64,000 bases of DNA from Theocolax elegans (lineage: Eukaryota > Arthropoda > Insecta > Hymenoptera > Cerocephalidae). The translations under genes and the position numbers were made by a program. A model generated the notes under the pieces. The model ran no database searches, had not been told where the DNA came from, and was given only the letters and a program-made list of their open reading frames with translations. The stretch is from NCBI GenBank assembly GCA_026168455.1, contig CM047429.1, positions 10,952,643 through 11,016,642 of the forward strand. Direction: 5' to 3'. Shown one piece after another: positions 35,601 through 46,623 of this stretch. Positions within the stretch are counted from its first letter, which is position 1, and each line of letters begins with the position of its first letter.

Positions 35601-36198
35601 TTTCCACAGTACAGTCGCGTTCGTCTACTTATTGAGTTTATCATTAAGATATTTAAATTTACATGTGTCTATAGCATTGCGCACCGAAGACTTATGTGAT
35701 TTATACTCCAGGTAATCAGAGCGAAGACCCGAGGATTGGAACCTCCTGTACGCAGCATTTCGCAGCTTCATGTTCCGTTTAATTTCATGGGTGATCCAAT
35801 GTTTAGATGAATTTTTAATGTGAATTAGTTTACAGGGTACAACAGAATCAAAGGTTTTAATGATTAATGACGTTAAAGCGTTAATACGGTCAGAAATAAT
35901 AAGAGAGTGATTCGGAGGAGAGTCTGATTCTGGGTGTGAGTGAGAGTGTGAGAATGAATGACCAAGTGACTGGGTACAAGAACATGACAGTGAGATAGAG
36001 AAGGAATCTAATGAATTAGACAAAAGCTGAATAGAGGGATTAGAGTTAAGATTAGCAAGAAAAAGAGATGATACCACCTGGGGGTCAACCCTTCCAAGGC
36101 TACGCGACCAAATGTTCCTGATAGTTGAATATGTTTTCTTAAGATTAAGAACCAGGACAATTGAATCATGACCGGCTATGAAAGGTTACGATGACTTA
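32416..36198 (-). mobile_element. LINE copy 2, decayed, with solo LTR insertion
   Basis: Minus-strand LINE. Its 3' end has a (TTTGA)n run (32416-32437) and a stem GTGGGGCTACGCCCC, followed by a long UTR into which a solo LTR inserted. Coding remnants run from about 34217 to 36150: [13 protein letters not shown] (RT catalytic box), LVLFDFAKAFDSVPH (motif A), VGFRRGHSTQTALL, then the linker and the end of the endonuclease (AGHDSIVLVL). The pieces lie in at least four frames with stops. The 5' end abuts a (GA)n at 36199. It is closely related to LINE copy 3 but older. Confidence 0.85.
32594..33428 (+). mobile_element. Solo LTR, subfamily B, in LINE 2 UTR
   Basis: 835-bp solo LTR with ends TGTAACG...CGTTACA and a 4-bp duplication CAGT on both sides (32590-32593 and 33429-33432). 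It closely matches the solo LTR at 5083-5936, including the expanded (CT)n and the CAACCG motif array (about 32825-32910). The insertion postdates LINE 2. Confidence 0.95.
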
Positions 36199-36639
36199 AA
36201 GAGAGAGAGAGAGAGAGAGAGAGATAGATAATTTATTGGGTTTTTTGGGGTGGAGACCCCGTAAACACGAAAGTATATAATGCGTTGATTACAATGTTAA
36301 TAATAAAATAATATAACAAACAAAAATAACAATATAAAAATAATAATAAAAATAAAAGTGTAAAAGAGCGCAGTGATAAAAACGTGATAGTAAATAAAAC
36401 GCAAAACGCTAAACGCTAAACGCAAAAACGCAAAAAGCAGTAGCATACAAAATGTTTGAAAATTAGGATATAACAATTGAAAACTTATGAGCTAATAATA
36501 AATAATTAGAAACGCATAGAAAATAAACATGAAAATAAAGTTTATTACGAGCTAGAAGGTAAGCCTATCTCACTAATTTCACTTAAATCACCCAAATCAC
36601 TTAAATCACTTATAAGGGGACGGACTAGATTTTCGTTTA

Positions 36640-39600
36640 TTACTCTATCTTCCCATGCGATGCAGTCGGTCGAAGGAGGTCTTCAAAGATAAATGATTTG
36701 AAAGTGTTAAAATGAGCTGGATCAAATGATACAAAAGGGTATGAGTTTAGTTGTTTAGTGGCAGTGATGACAAATGATTTGTGGAGTGATTCAGTACGAG
36801 GTGGTAAATAGGTCAGCGGTTTAGGAGGATGACGGGATGAAAAGCGTTGATCAGTGGAGCTATTGATTCTGATAAAATGTTCTGAGAGGTAATGTGGTGA
36901 GTTGTGTGCCAGAATGCTGTATGAAAGAGTGCTGATGAAAAATAGCCGCCTCGACTCCACCGATAACCAGCCCAGCTTCAATCTATATGGCATCACGTGG
37001 TCGTATCTACGTAGATTTCCCCAAACAAATTTGACGCAAGCGTTAAGTAGTCTCTGGAGCTTTAATTTTCTGGTCTGGTCCAAGTCATTGTAGACTGCAC
37101 AGGCATAGTCGAAGTGAGGCAAAACTAAAGTTTCGACAAGGTGTTTACGAGTATTCCTGGAGAATGCCCGTCTATGAAAACGTAACGAACGTAAAATCCC
37201 ATGCACCCTCTGTGAGATTGATAAAACGTGCTTGGACCAGTCTAGAGTTGGCAGCAGCCAGACGCCCAATGATTTCACCTGGTTTTCATAGCGGAGGCAA
37301 TCGTTCAACAGCTTAACTCGCGGGGCAGTGGTTAGGTCTATACGCGAGATGTATGCCTTGCTGCCCAGGATCATTACTTTAGTTTTATTTACATTTAAGT
37401 TTAAGCCGTTTAAGGTAGCCCAAGATGCAACCGCGTTGGCATCACTCGTGATACGTTGGACACCTAGTTCGAATTCCCCCGGGGGAAAAGAGTAATAAAC
37501 CTGAGCATCATCGACGTACATCATGTAATTACTAAATTCGAGTACTTCGGGAACATCGTTAATGAATACTGATAAAAGCAAAGGACCCAAAACACTGCCC
37601 TGCGGTACGCCCGAATTTACCCCAAGCCAGTCCGAGCAGACGCCCAACTCATCCGCAACCGCTTGCGAGCGACCAACTAGATAGTGGAAAAACCACCTCA
37701 ATACCGTGTTCGAACAACCTATGTCACGCAACTTAAGCAGCAGAGGGCTGTGCGGCACCGAGTTGAACGCCTTGAAGAACTCAAATAGGACCAAAATTGT
37801 GATCATGCGCGAGTCAATGGCTCCTCTGATATCATCGAGAACGCCTAAGAGTGCAGTCTGCGTACTATGACCTCTGCGAAATCCTGCTTGTTTGTCAGTC
37901 AGTTTATTATTTGTTTCTAAGTAATGAGACAGCTGTGAATGTACCAGCCGCTCAAGCAGTTTTGAGACTTCGCAGAGTTTAGCAATGGGTCTGGTATCCG
38001 AGAGTGATTCGATCCTATTTGACTTCGCCAGTGGGAAGAGAATAGACCTCTTCCAACAATCAGGAAAATAACCTAGCGACAACAAGTCGTTGAATAAAGC
38101 TGTAAGCCGTGGGGTCAATTGTGGCTCGAGCATTCTTAGCATCGTCACAGACAGCCCGTCCGTCCCCACTGCCCTCGATTTCGCGTTAGCGAGGGCACGC
38201 TGATTCCTAGGGAACTAATTGAGTCAAATTCAAATTTGGACGGACGAGATAGGTCAGGGACTGAGGAATGAATTGAGTTTAAAAAGAGAGGTGAAAGTGG
38301 CGGAAACCGATTCGAAATAGAAACATAGTGGTTATTTAATTGCTGGGTGGTGAAAGTATCCAATGGAGACAGATTAGACTTAGAGCATAATCCCAGGTTT
38401 TTCAATTCCCTCCATTTGGCTTTCAGATTTGCAGCATTTTTTAGTTTGTTTGTGAGATAGTTGTATTTATTGCTATCGAGAAGATTTGAGATTCTGTTTC
38501 TTAATAGTTTGAATTTTTCGTAGTCTTCTATGCGGTGTGAGGATTTAAAGGTTTTGAAGGCAATATTCCTAGACTTAATAAGACCTCTAACCTCTGCTGT
38601 CACTCATGGTTTGGACCTGTTGCCAATCGTTACCAGTTTAGCCGGTGCAAGGGTGTCAAAAGCTGAGAGAGCAGATACTATGAGGTGAGATATGGACGCT
38701 AGGAGATGAGAGGATGAAACGTCATGAAAATAATTATGATTATGAAGCAGCGAGTTGTGACCGTGAGGAGAGAGCGTTGTGACTTGCGATACCTGGTTAA
38801 TTGAGTGGAAGTTATGAGTTGTGAATAATAAATTAGGTGAAGTCATGCTGGATGGATTCGTGTGGTGAGTAGTGATAAATGAGTTAGGTGAATGAATGTA
38901 GGATATATGGTTGTTGGTAGGACAGGACAACAAGTTAGATGAATTTAAGGTCAAATTCAAGTACGAGTTCGAAATCTGGTCAGGCGATTCTATAAGACTT
39001 GTAGTAAGAGGATTAGATGGAAATTGAGATGAGTGCGGTGAATTAGAGTTGAAAATGGAGTTGAAAGAACTAGCAAGTTCTTGGAGGTTAATCCCTTCCA
39101 AATCACGTGACCAATACCTATTTATTTTAGGCGGATCTCTATTAGTCAGCAACTGAATTGCTATGTAATCATGACCCGTGGCGAAAGGAGTCGTAGATTT
39201 AAAATAATTAAAATCAGGCAAAGGATCACTAATCAGGAAGATATCAAGCCATGTGTGTGAATAACCTAATGACGTGACAGCATGGTGAGTTGGATCGGAA
39301 TCAATGAGCGATAGATTGAGAGCTGCTATATTGGCTCTCATCATGTCTGCCGCAGCACTTGAAGACTTCATATCAATATTGAAGTCTCCGGTGATAACAG
39401 CGAGACCATGGGAAGGAAGGATATCAGATAATAATTCGAAAAAAACAGTAGGGTAAGATGCTGCAGGCCGTCTGTAAACCACGCTCAAAATCAATGAAGT
39501 CGATTTGCTGACAATATGTAATATAAAAAACTCAGGAGAGTTTGAGAACAGCCTATCAGAATGTGCCAGCATATTAACTTTATATTCATCTCTGACATAT

Positions 39601-39840
39601 GCAGCAACACCCCCTCCTTCCTTACCCACTCAATCAAGTCTGTAAAGGGAGTACCCTGGCAATTTTACTATATCAGAGGAGTCAGATTCTGTTAAAAAGG
39701 TCTCAGTGACAGCGATCACATCATGGGCTTGTGGACATATTAAGGCTTCTATTGATGAAAAATGAGTCTTGAGTCGATTGATTTTAAGATGAATGATAGA
39801 GAAGGAATGAATGTTTATGTCTGAATGAGATAGAGACGTC
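36640..39840 (-). pseudogene. LINE 3 ORF2: endonuclease and reverse transcriptase
   Basis: Encodes the enzyme that nicks target DNA and reverse-transcribes LINE RNA. The APE-like endonuclease begins near 39830 (HLKINRLKTHFSSIEALICP); then come GKEGGGVAAYVRDEY, VVYRRPAASYP, ITGDFNIDM, SLGYSHTWLDIFLIS and ATGHDYIAI. RT follows with VGTDGLSVTMLRMLEPQLTP, GFRRGHSTQTALL, LVLFEFFKAFNSVPH and the catalytic box MYVDDAQVYY; the C-terminus is HLSEHF...LTYLPPRTESLHKSF. Three disruptions: TGA near 39630 where relatives have Arg, TGA near 38604 where Trp is expected, and a frameshift near 38150-38200. Motif A reads FEFFKAFN in place of the usual FD..KAFD, so one metal-binding Asp is lost. Confidence 0.85.
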
Positions 39841-39854
39841 TGACCAGCTGTCCC

Positions 39855-40638
39855 TCATAAGGAGGAAGATACAGAATTTGACGGTAGAGTGAGGAGTTCA
39901 GCCTCGGAGTTAACGCGGATCAATGCTCCTTTTTTCTCTTTGCGCATATAGACAACATAATTTTCAATAACCGGGCGCAAATAGCCTAGCTCCTTTGCTT
40001 TACGTAGGGATTTCGTCCACAGTTCGTGTATCGACTTCGGCCACAGTGGCCTGATAAATAAGGAAGGCTCCCCTGAGTGTATCAACGCGTCCGCGTAACA
40101 TATTTAGCTCGGCACTTAATGCGTTGAGTTTCGAGTCCACGCCGTCGACCTTGACCTCAACCCTCTCGACTAATTTCACGATAGTGCGCTCAAAACTAGT
40201 AAACCACGCTGGAAGAGCGTCCGCCATCGCGACGGCATCCCGAGAACCGCCCGAACGTTCTGCATTGGGAGCAGGAGGCGTGGTTGCGCGAGGTTGCTTA
40301 GCAACCTGAGTCAATGATGGCGATGGGGGCGAGGCCAAGCGCTTCGCGCATGACGTGATGGGGGGAGTTACGAGAGTCTCGGCCGCGATCACGTTCGTCG
40401 CCGCACTCACTGTACGCGGCCCGGTAGGTGCTGCCCCCGCCCGATTTAATTCGCCACCAACACTCGCACTCAAGACCACAGATGCCCGCACTAAATGACA
40501 ACAACGCCGTATGTTTGTATCGGGTAAAATTGATACGCAGTGCGAATGGGTGATGTTGTTGCACGACGGACATACCTCCGAATAATCCTTTCTAGTAATT
40601 CGCACTTTACAAACGAAGCAGCTTCGCGCAGAACACAT
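39855..40638 (-). pseudogene. LINE 3 ORF1: zinc-finger/coiled-coil RNA-binding protein
   Basis: ORF1 of the LINE, an RNA chaperone-like protein expected to coat LINE RNA. The most plausible start is the ATG at 40638 (MCSARSCFVCKVRITRK), giving a Cys/His-rich PHD-like finger CSARSCFVC...CPSCNNITHSHC. Then follow a Ser/Pro/Ala-rich linker and a coiled coil VERVEVKVDGVDSKLNALSA ELNMLRGRV (about 40090-40190). A frameshift near 40050-40085 moves the C-terminal part (PKSIHELWTKSLRKAKELGY) to another frame ending at 39855. The frame also stays open upstream of 40638, but that stretch looks like UTR. Confidence 0.7.
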
Positions 40639-41039
40639 TGCGTCAATGTCGAAGTGACGAGGCAGTTCAGTGCTGGAGTGGTGCGTAATGTCACAGCAGG
40701 TGCGGAGGTGAGATGGCGGTAGAGAGAAGGGGAGCTGAGACAGCCGTAGTGCCGGTGAAGCCCGAGAGAGGCGCCCTCGCGATGTGCGAAATTTCTGCCG
40801 CCTGATTGCCACTCGAGGCAGAGATAACCTCGAAGTTGGCGATAGATTGCACTAAGAAATTGAGGCGGAGAAACCAACTGCTGAGGCAAACTTTATTCAA
40901 AGGTGCAATCTGCAGTCCGTCCGCTCTCTTATGATCTGCGCTGTAAAGTTCAGGAACAAGCGTGAGAAACAGTGCGAAGGTGAAAAGACGGAGAGAATAT
41001 TAGTAACGCTAATTCGACTCACCTTGCGCGCGCAGAGAG

Positions 41040-41335
41040 AGAGTACCAATAGAGACTTCGTCTTTTTCTTTCCTCTCCTCGTGAACGTCGTTAATCAGGA
41101 AACTCACAACTGATCGCAATCGCGGCGCATGATAATCTGACCACTATAGGAAGCTTTTGCGCTTCTATCACCTATCTCCCACCACCCATAGCCTACAATT
41201 TGCTCACGTTTAAATATTGCAGCCATCGCAAATTTAGTTTCGCACGTACTAGTTCTGAAAATTATTGCAAAATTTACAAAAATTTGTCCAAACTCTGTGG
41301 CTTATTACTCTGAATATTTCCTTTATATAAATATC
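41040..41335 (+). repeat. Left terminal inverted repeat of Polinton-like element
   Basis: Includes CGTGAACGTCGTTAATCAGG, AAGCTTTTGCGCTTCTATCA and TCCAAACTCTGTGGC, each found as the reverse complement at the right end. Confidence 0.85.
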
Positions 41336-41954
41336 AATTTACGTATTTTAACGATATAGATGAAATACAATCGTTAAAGTGGAATTATAAAAGTTATAAA
41401 TTTAAAAAATAAATAAATGGAATCCCAACAAAATCGGAGTATACCTCGTACGACAGATTGGAAGAATACGTGTTGAGTGTAATGCTAATACATACCCACA
41501 TACAAGTATAATTTAAATTACTTACATCGTTTTACCGTTATTTAAGAAAGTAACAATCAAGAATACAATTAAAATATTCTAATTTGAATAAAAAGTCATA
41601 TTGTTGGTGTAATTATAGCTATTGAATCGATTAAAATCAATATTAAAATGATTTTCTTAATAAAATGTATTAGGAGAATAGAGCTGGTGAAAGAAGTATA
41701 ACGCTATATTAAAAAGGCGGTGACACTTTGCACCTATAGTTGTCAAGAACCCCACTCCTCAACATCATATACGCCCACCGCTTTCTTTTATTCGTTAGAT
41801 AAAGAGTATTCACCGCCTAAATCTAAAATTTCACTAGGTTTGTGATGGCGGTCTAAACGGTGACTCGACCCGTCTTTACAATCGTCCATTAATTCGCTTT
41901 GATGAAGACATCATCATTTCATGTATAAAAAAGAGAAATCTTTATTCGTTCTAA

Positions 41955-43020
41955 CTAGAGAAAAGACAAACTCTTTACCACCAGCTGTAGCTGAATTGAT
42001 ACTTGGTGATCGATAATCAATATTTTACAAATAATTATTTTATCGTTTTGTTATGTAAACCATTACACAAAACGTTTAAATGTAATGATAAATCGTTACA
42101 CTGCGATTTAATCCAATCGATATTTCGATAATTGGTAATCGATAACTCTATTAAGATACATTTGATCAATTCGTGGTATTAAACTTTTGTATAGCACGAG
42201 AAGAGACAAACAAAAAACCCTTATACCGCGAATTGACCCAATCGATATATGGTGATCGATAATCAATATCTTTACAAATAATTATAACTTTGCTTTAATT
42301 CGTATGTCGCTGTATAAAGTGTTCAAATTGTAAGACAAAACCTACATACGGTGATTGACAAAAATCGATATATCGATAATCGATAACTCGGTGAATATTA
42401 ATTTGAATAATTCGCGGTATTACCCTTTTTTAATGATTTACCAGAGGCGAACAAAAAACTCTTATACCGCAAATTGATCCGATTGGTATTTATTGTTTAA
42501 TCACGTTAATTAAAAATTAAAAGTATTAGGAGAGCAGAAAAATGTAGAGGTTAGATTAATTTATTAATCTTATTTATTATTACTTATTAATTAGATTAAT
42601 TAATAAGAGTTATATTGATTTCGTGAATATCATCTTTACGTCGGTGCGATATTACATTTGTATAGTAATGGTAGAGACAAACGAAAAACGTCTATATCGC
42701 GAAATGATTGAATCGATACCTCGTGATCGATAATCGATATGTTTACAAATAATTATTCTATCGCTTTTTCGCGTATATCGTCACATAAAGTGCTCCAAAC
42801 ACAGAAAAAAATGGCTATGTCGCGAATTGATTGAATCGATATTTCGAAGATCGATAATCGATAACTCTTTAAATATTAATCTGATCAATTCGTGGTATTA
42901 CATTTTTGTAACGTCTGATTAGAGACGAACAAAATATCCTTATCCCGCGAATTGTTATAACCATTATTAAGAAAGTTATCGATTATTAATCGTCAACTTT
43001 CGGTCCAATCAATTCGTGTT
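41955..43020 (+). repeat. ~240-bp tandem repeat array inside Polinton-like element
   Basis: Four and a half degenerate copies start near 41955, 42199, 42444, 42672 and 42921, each opening AGAGACAAAC-like. They contain ATACCGCGAATTGA, GTGATCGATAATCAATAT, TATCGATAATCGATAACTC and AATTCGTGGTATTA. The third copy is diverged in its middle. Clustered ATCGATAATCGAT words make local palindromes. No coding frame. Confidence 0.85.
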
Positions 43021-43157
43021 AGATACTGTAGCGTCACTCGCATCAGAAGAATGACAGTATATTTTCAAATTCGTGCAAAATTGTCGAATTTATGCATTTT
43101 TAACACTGTGCATACAACCCCACCACTATTTTACCCTTCTTTGTCGCCTGGCGGCAC

Positions 43158-43193
43158 TATAAAAAGGTGACGTTTCCGTCGAGATTTATCAGT
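43158..43193 (+). promoter_or_regulatory. TATA/Initiator core promoter
   Basis: TATAAAAAGG at 43158-43167 lies 33 bp upstream of the A in TCAGT (43189-43193), an insect Initiator. Spacing and sequence are near ideal. The transcript would run into the small ORFs from 43255 on. Confidence 0.75.
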
Positions 43194-43254
43194 GTTTCGG
43201 GTTCTGCTTCCTCTTTTGCGTGTTACAACGTGAAAATAGTGTGTCTATCTCGAT

Positions 43255-43805
43255 ATGGAGAAGTCGGTATTGTTGAGAATCGTTCACGTAATATTGAGTG
43301 TAGCAATTAACGTGAACCAGTAGTCAAGCTATTTTGCACTGACAAGTGGCAGAAAAATTTGAAATATTGCACAAACAACGAATTATTCAGTAAATTAAAG
43401 TATACTCTTTCGTATTGTAGTACCCGTACAATAATATATTTATACAATAGTGGAATTTTTGAATATAAAAAAGAAATAATACGTGTCGTTGGTGCGTGTA
43501 TTGCACGACGTGGTCAACACAATATTTGTCAGCTGCAAGATCTTATGCTGCAGTATCGCACTATTCTCGGTACGTAATAAATTTTACAATAGCTTAATTG
43601 ACTTGTGCGATTTATAAAAAATTCTGAAATTTCAGCTTTCGATTCAATGATGACCGATGACGAGAGTGATGCTCTTATATTGAATGTAGACGCGACACCT
43701 GCTCGACTATCAGCGCATTCGCTACCTATGGAGTCTGAGAATTCCAGCAGTACCGACACTGCCGATGAGTCGTCAGATACCGATGATTGTAAGTCTACAT
43801 TTTAC
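43255..43805 (+). pseudogene. Promoter-proximal split ORF, unknown function
   Basis: Downstream of the promoter, ATG at 43255 opens 22 codons (MEKSVLLRIVHVILSVAINV) ending in TAG. A second frame continues from about 43306 with VVKLFCTDKWQKNLKYCTNN to RTILG at about 43570, followed by donor GTACGT. After a ~65-bp AT-rich intron-like gap and acceptor TTTCAG (about 43635) an acidic segment MTDDESDALILNVDATPARL ... SSSTDTADESSDTDD follows, ending at donor-like GTAAGT (43791). It looks like a two- or three-exon gene with one frameshift. I do not recognise the product; its place suggests a fusion or leader of the Polinton polymerase. Confidence 0.45.
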
Positions 43806-43879
43806 ATATGTTTAACAAAAAAAAAAAGACAGCGAAATAACTACCTATAAAGTCAACAGGTCAGATAATCAGTGTGGGG

Positions 43880-45340
43880 CAGGTGTAAGTGGAGTCACTG
43901 TTCAATATATCGACATTCGCGAAGAATCGACGCGATTTTACCGACGATTTTAGCTATGAGGACACGAACTACTTGCAACTATAGTCCCACCATCAGCAGG
44001 GGCAAATGTATGCTGCTTATTAGAGAGGGCTGTTCATCAACTTCTAACTAGTGTAGCGCAAAGTAACGACGGTTTCGAAATTGACGATGCGTTGAAAATA
44101 AGTGTCAATATTGTTTCTGTACCGCAAGGTCGTGGACGAGTTAAGCTTACAACAGAGCACATATACAAAAGATCAATTTTAAATATTATAAATACTGACG
44201 ATTTGCGTTTACCACGCTCCTTGGTTACTGCACACGTGCACGCTCCTTGGTTACTGCACACGTGCACGCTCCTTGGTTACTGCACACGTGCACGCTCCTT
44301 GGTTACTGCACACGTGCACGCTATACGCGGTAAAATCCGTACCGGTATTTTACATAAATTAACATGGTTATAAATACGCAATAGTGCCGGCAAATATCAG
44401 AAAGAGCAAGCCGAAAAATTAGATAGAGCAGCACGAGTCATTGTACCTGTAACGGGGTGTGGTATCGAAGAGCTGAAACTATTACAAGAGTATTATGCAC
44501 TGTTTGACGTTGCAATTGTTATTACGCATTTCGAGGCTTTCCTCGGGGTGATAAGCCGCCATACGACGGTACGCAGTACGTTTATAACGTCGGTAATAAT
44601 GTAAGTTATACTTTTCGTATAATGTATTATGAAAGTAGTGCGCATTATCAGCCAATTTTAAATATAATAGGTGCGTCGGATAGTAGAGATTACTGCATAC
44701 TTTGTAATAAAAAATTAACATGTAGACAAAATCACAAGTGTCTGCATAAATGTCGAGGATGTTTGCAGGCTTCGCTTTGTAATGTTAATGAAATTAAAAT
44801 AAAATGTACTCAGTGTAGTAGAGAATTTTTCGGTCCGTCTTGTTTATCGAAGAATTTAGAGGTAGATTCTTTTCGTAAAAATCTTTCGGTTTGTGAAAGT
44901 GTGAGAATTTGCAAAATATGTTGTAAGACTGTCAGGACTAGTGATCGAGATCCACTTGAATGTAATATGATATTATGTAAGATTTGCAATAAATAAGCGG
45001 ATGTTGATTATATGTGTTATATGCAAACTATAAAAGATAGTCCAAACAGGTCAAAAGAAAAACGGTAAAATTACACGTGCCAAATTTATGCGTTGCTCAA
45101 CAAGTTTGTACGGTATGTCTCGACAATGACGATATTACGAATTCTTGTAATGTATGCGGAATACGTAAGTATGTATTTAACATTGATTTGGTCAAACAGC
45201 TACTTGATCTCGCACTCACACTAAGACAAAATTTTCAAGAAGTCATCTGTATTGCGCACAATGCGCAAGGTTTCGATGCAAAATTTATTTTACGACATAT
45301 AGCGGAAAGAAAAGGTATACGGAGAAACCTTCGATAATTC
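43880..45340 (+). pseudogene. Polinton DNA polymerase B, N-terminal part, decayed
   Basis: Pieces follow the N-terminal order of Polinton-type protein-primed DNA polymerases: VPQGRGRVKLTTEHIYKRSI and DDLRLPRSLVTAHVH (44113-44240), then VPVTGCGIEELKLLQEYYAL (about 44440-44510) and THFEAFLG, then HYQPILNIIGASDSRDYCIL with a Cys/His-rich zinc-binding stretch (44622-44996), then KPNLC-like PNLCVAQQVCTVC and the exonuclease motif CIAHNAQGFDAKFILRHIAE (45250-45310). A 26-bp repeat expansion, stops and frame changes break it. Exo motifs 2-3, the palm (DTD) and thumb are missing. Nonfunctional. Confidence 0.85.
44216..44319 (+). repeat. 26-bp x 4 tandem repeat within polymerase pseudogene
   Basis: Four perfect units of 26 bp (GCTCCTTGGTTACTGCACAC plus GTGCAC). 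The first unit encodes the conserved RSLVTAHVH motif. Since 26 is not a multiple of three, the expansion shifts the frame. Confidence 0.95.
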
Positions 45341-45434
45341 TCAACGGGGGGAAGATAGTGGTTATGCGAGTGCTACACGTAAAATTTCTGGACAGTCTCA
45401 ATTATTTACATATGCCGTTAAGCGCAGAAGGCCT

Positions 45435-45701
45435 ATGACGAAACGAATAACCTTTGAAAATATTAAAAAACTGTGTAAATGTATTGATAAGCGGATTGAA
45501 TATTTAACAAAGGTGGCAAAATGTATGACTGTTATGTTGCATGAAATTATATCTAAAGTCAAATCTACGTTACAAAATAAAGAAAATGCTCAATATACGT
45601 ATTTCATCATGTGCGATGTTGAATATGCGGCGCGTGTCGTGGATAAGAGTATTATTATAATGAATGTCATGGATAATTTACAGAAAAATGAATTAATTTA
45701 A
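45435..45701 (+). CDS. Small ORF at 3' end of Polinton-like element
   Basis: 88 codons starting MTKRITFENIKKLCKCIDKR. Lys-rich and helical-looking, with IEYLTKVAKCMTVMLHEIIS and four cysteines, ending KNELI before TAA. It lies between the broken polymerase and the right terminal repeat. I do not recognise it; it may be a surviving fragment of a Polinton accessory gene or chance. Confidence 0.3.
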   Translation: MTKRITFENIKKLCKCIDKRIEYLTKVAKCMTVMLHEIISKVKSTLQNKENAQYTYFIMCDVEYAARVVDKSIIIMNVMDNLQKNELI

Positions 45702-45954
45702 GTGAAGAAGATGTATCTATTGTGGTGTATGAATTGATTGCGCTACATTTGTATACGCTTGTGGTACTATTGAATAAATCGATTTATTCGGATTGTTAGT
45801 AGAATGTGTGTATGTGTACCTTTTGAAAATTACCATTATAGAATTCTTGTAATATCGATCGAAGTACCTAGAATAACCTTACCTTTCTTCCTAATATTTA
45901 CCTTTCTCACTCCCCCCACCCCACCTTCTATCCCATTGCCCGTGACAAAATTTT

Positions 45955-46285
45955 ATTTGAAATTATATTTAAAAATTTCTATAAAGGAAATATTCAGAGT
46001 AATACACAGTCACAGAGTTTGGACAAATTATTGTAAATTTTGCAATATTTATCAGAACTAGTACGTGCTAAACTAATTTTGCGATGGCTGCAATATTTAA
46101 ACGTCAGCAAATTGTAGGGTATGGGTGGTGGGAGATAGGTGATAGAAGCGCAAAAGCTGCCTATGTTGGTCAGATGATCATCTGCCGCGATTGCGAACAG
46201 TCATGAGTTTCCTGGTTGACGACGTTCACGGGGAGAAAAAAGAAAAAGGGTAAATTAAAATATTTTAATTAAGCTCTCTCTCTCT
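45955..46285 (-). repeat. Right terminal inverted repeat of Polinton-like element
   Basis: Reverse complement of 41040-41335 with scattered changes. The best-conserved part is 45990-46230. It ends in a CT run at 46272-46285. Confidence 0.85.
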
Positions 46286-46335
46286 CACTCTCGGCGAGTA
46301 TAGGGAAAAGGGGTAGTAACCTTGATTTTAAATGT

Positions 46336-46456
46336 GGTGGTACTATGGACAGACGCAACAAATCTGACCTTGACTTCGAGTAGCTATCATAGACGGGGTT
46401 ACTTGAGGTCAGTGGGTAGGTGGTGGGGGTTTGTTGTATCTGTCCATAGTACGACC
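46336..46456. mobile_element. MITE, copy 2 (inverted relative to copy 1)
   Basis: GGTGGTACTATGGACAGACG at the left, TCTGTCCATAGTACGACC at the right, with the middle GTCAGTGGGTAGGTGGTGGG as the reverse complement of copy 1. Shared sequence continues outside: AACCTTGATTTTAAATG on the left, and on the right a stretch to about 46545 that recurs inverted at 53500-53590. Confidence 0.82.
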
Positions 46457-46623
46457 ATAACTACTTCTGGTTTTTTGGATTTTTATATTACTCTATGTCA
46501 AAGTTGTGGATACTTAAAAAAAAGTGTAGCCATTTTTACACTTTTTGGCTATATTCATGCATTTATAGCTTCTCATGGAAGCATTTTCCACAAAATATAT
46601 ATATATATATATATACATATATT

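Larger units (their letters stand above)
36199..41030 (-). mobile_element. LINE copy 3, near full length (jockey/CR1-type)
   Basis: Minus-strand LINE with ORF1, ORF2 and both UTRs, the most complete of the three. The 3' end carries a (GA)n/(GATA)-type tail (36199-36230) and a stem GGGGTGGAGACCCC. The ORFs carry a few disruptive changes. The 5' UTR merges into the left terminal repeat of the Polinton-like element near 41033, so the exact 5' end is uncertain. Confidence 0.88.
41033..46290 (+). mobile_element. Polinton/Maverick-derived miniature element
   Basis: A 5.2-kb unit with long terminal inverted repeats: 41074-41335 pairs with 45955-46240 (for example CTATCACCTATCTCCCACCA at the left is the reverse complement of text near 46125-46145), and weaker pairing extends to the GA/CT runs at 41033 and 46285. 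Between them lie a 240-bp repeat array, a strong core promoter, a small spliced-looking gene and the N-terminal part of a Polinton-type protein-primed DNA polymerase. Known Polintons are 15-20 kb, so integrase, ATPase, protease, capsid and most of the polymerase are deleted. A 6-bp target duplication was not identified. Confidence 0.8.

Noticed and set aside
40000..40812. LINE 3 ORF1 starting at 40812
   Set aside because: The 58 codons before the ATG at 40638 are Arg/Ser-rich without domain and look like UTR. The zinc-finger start is preferred.
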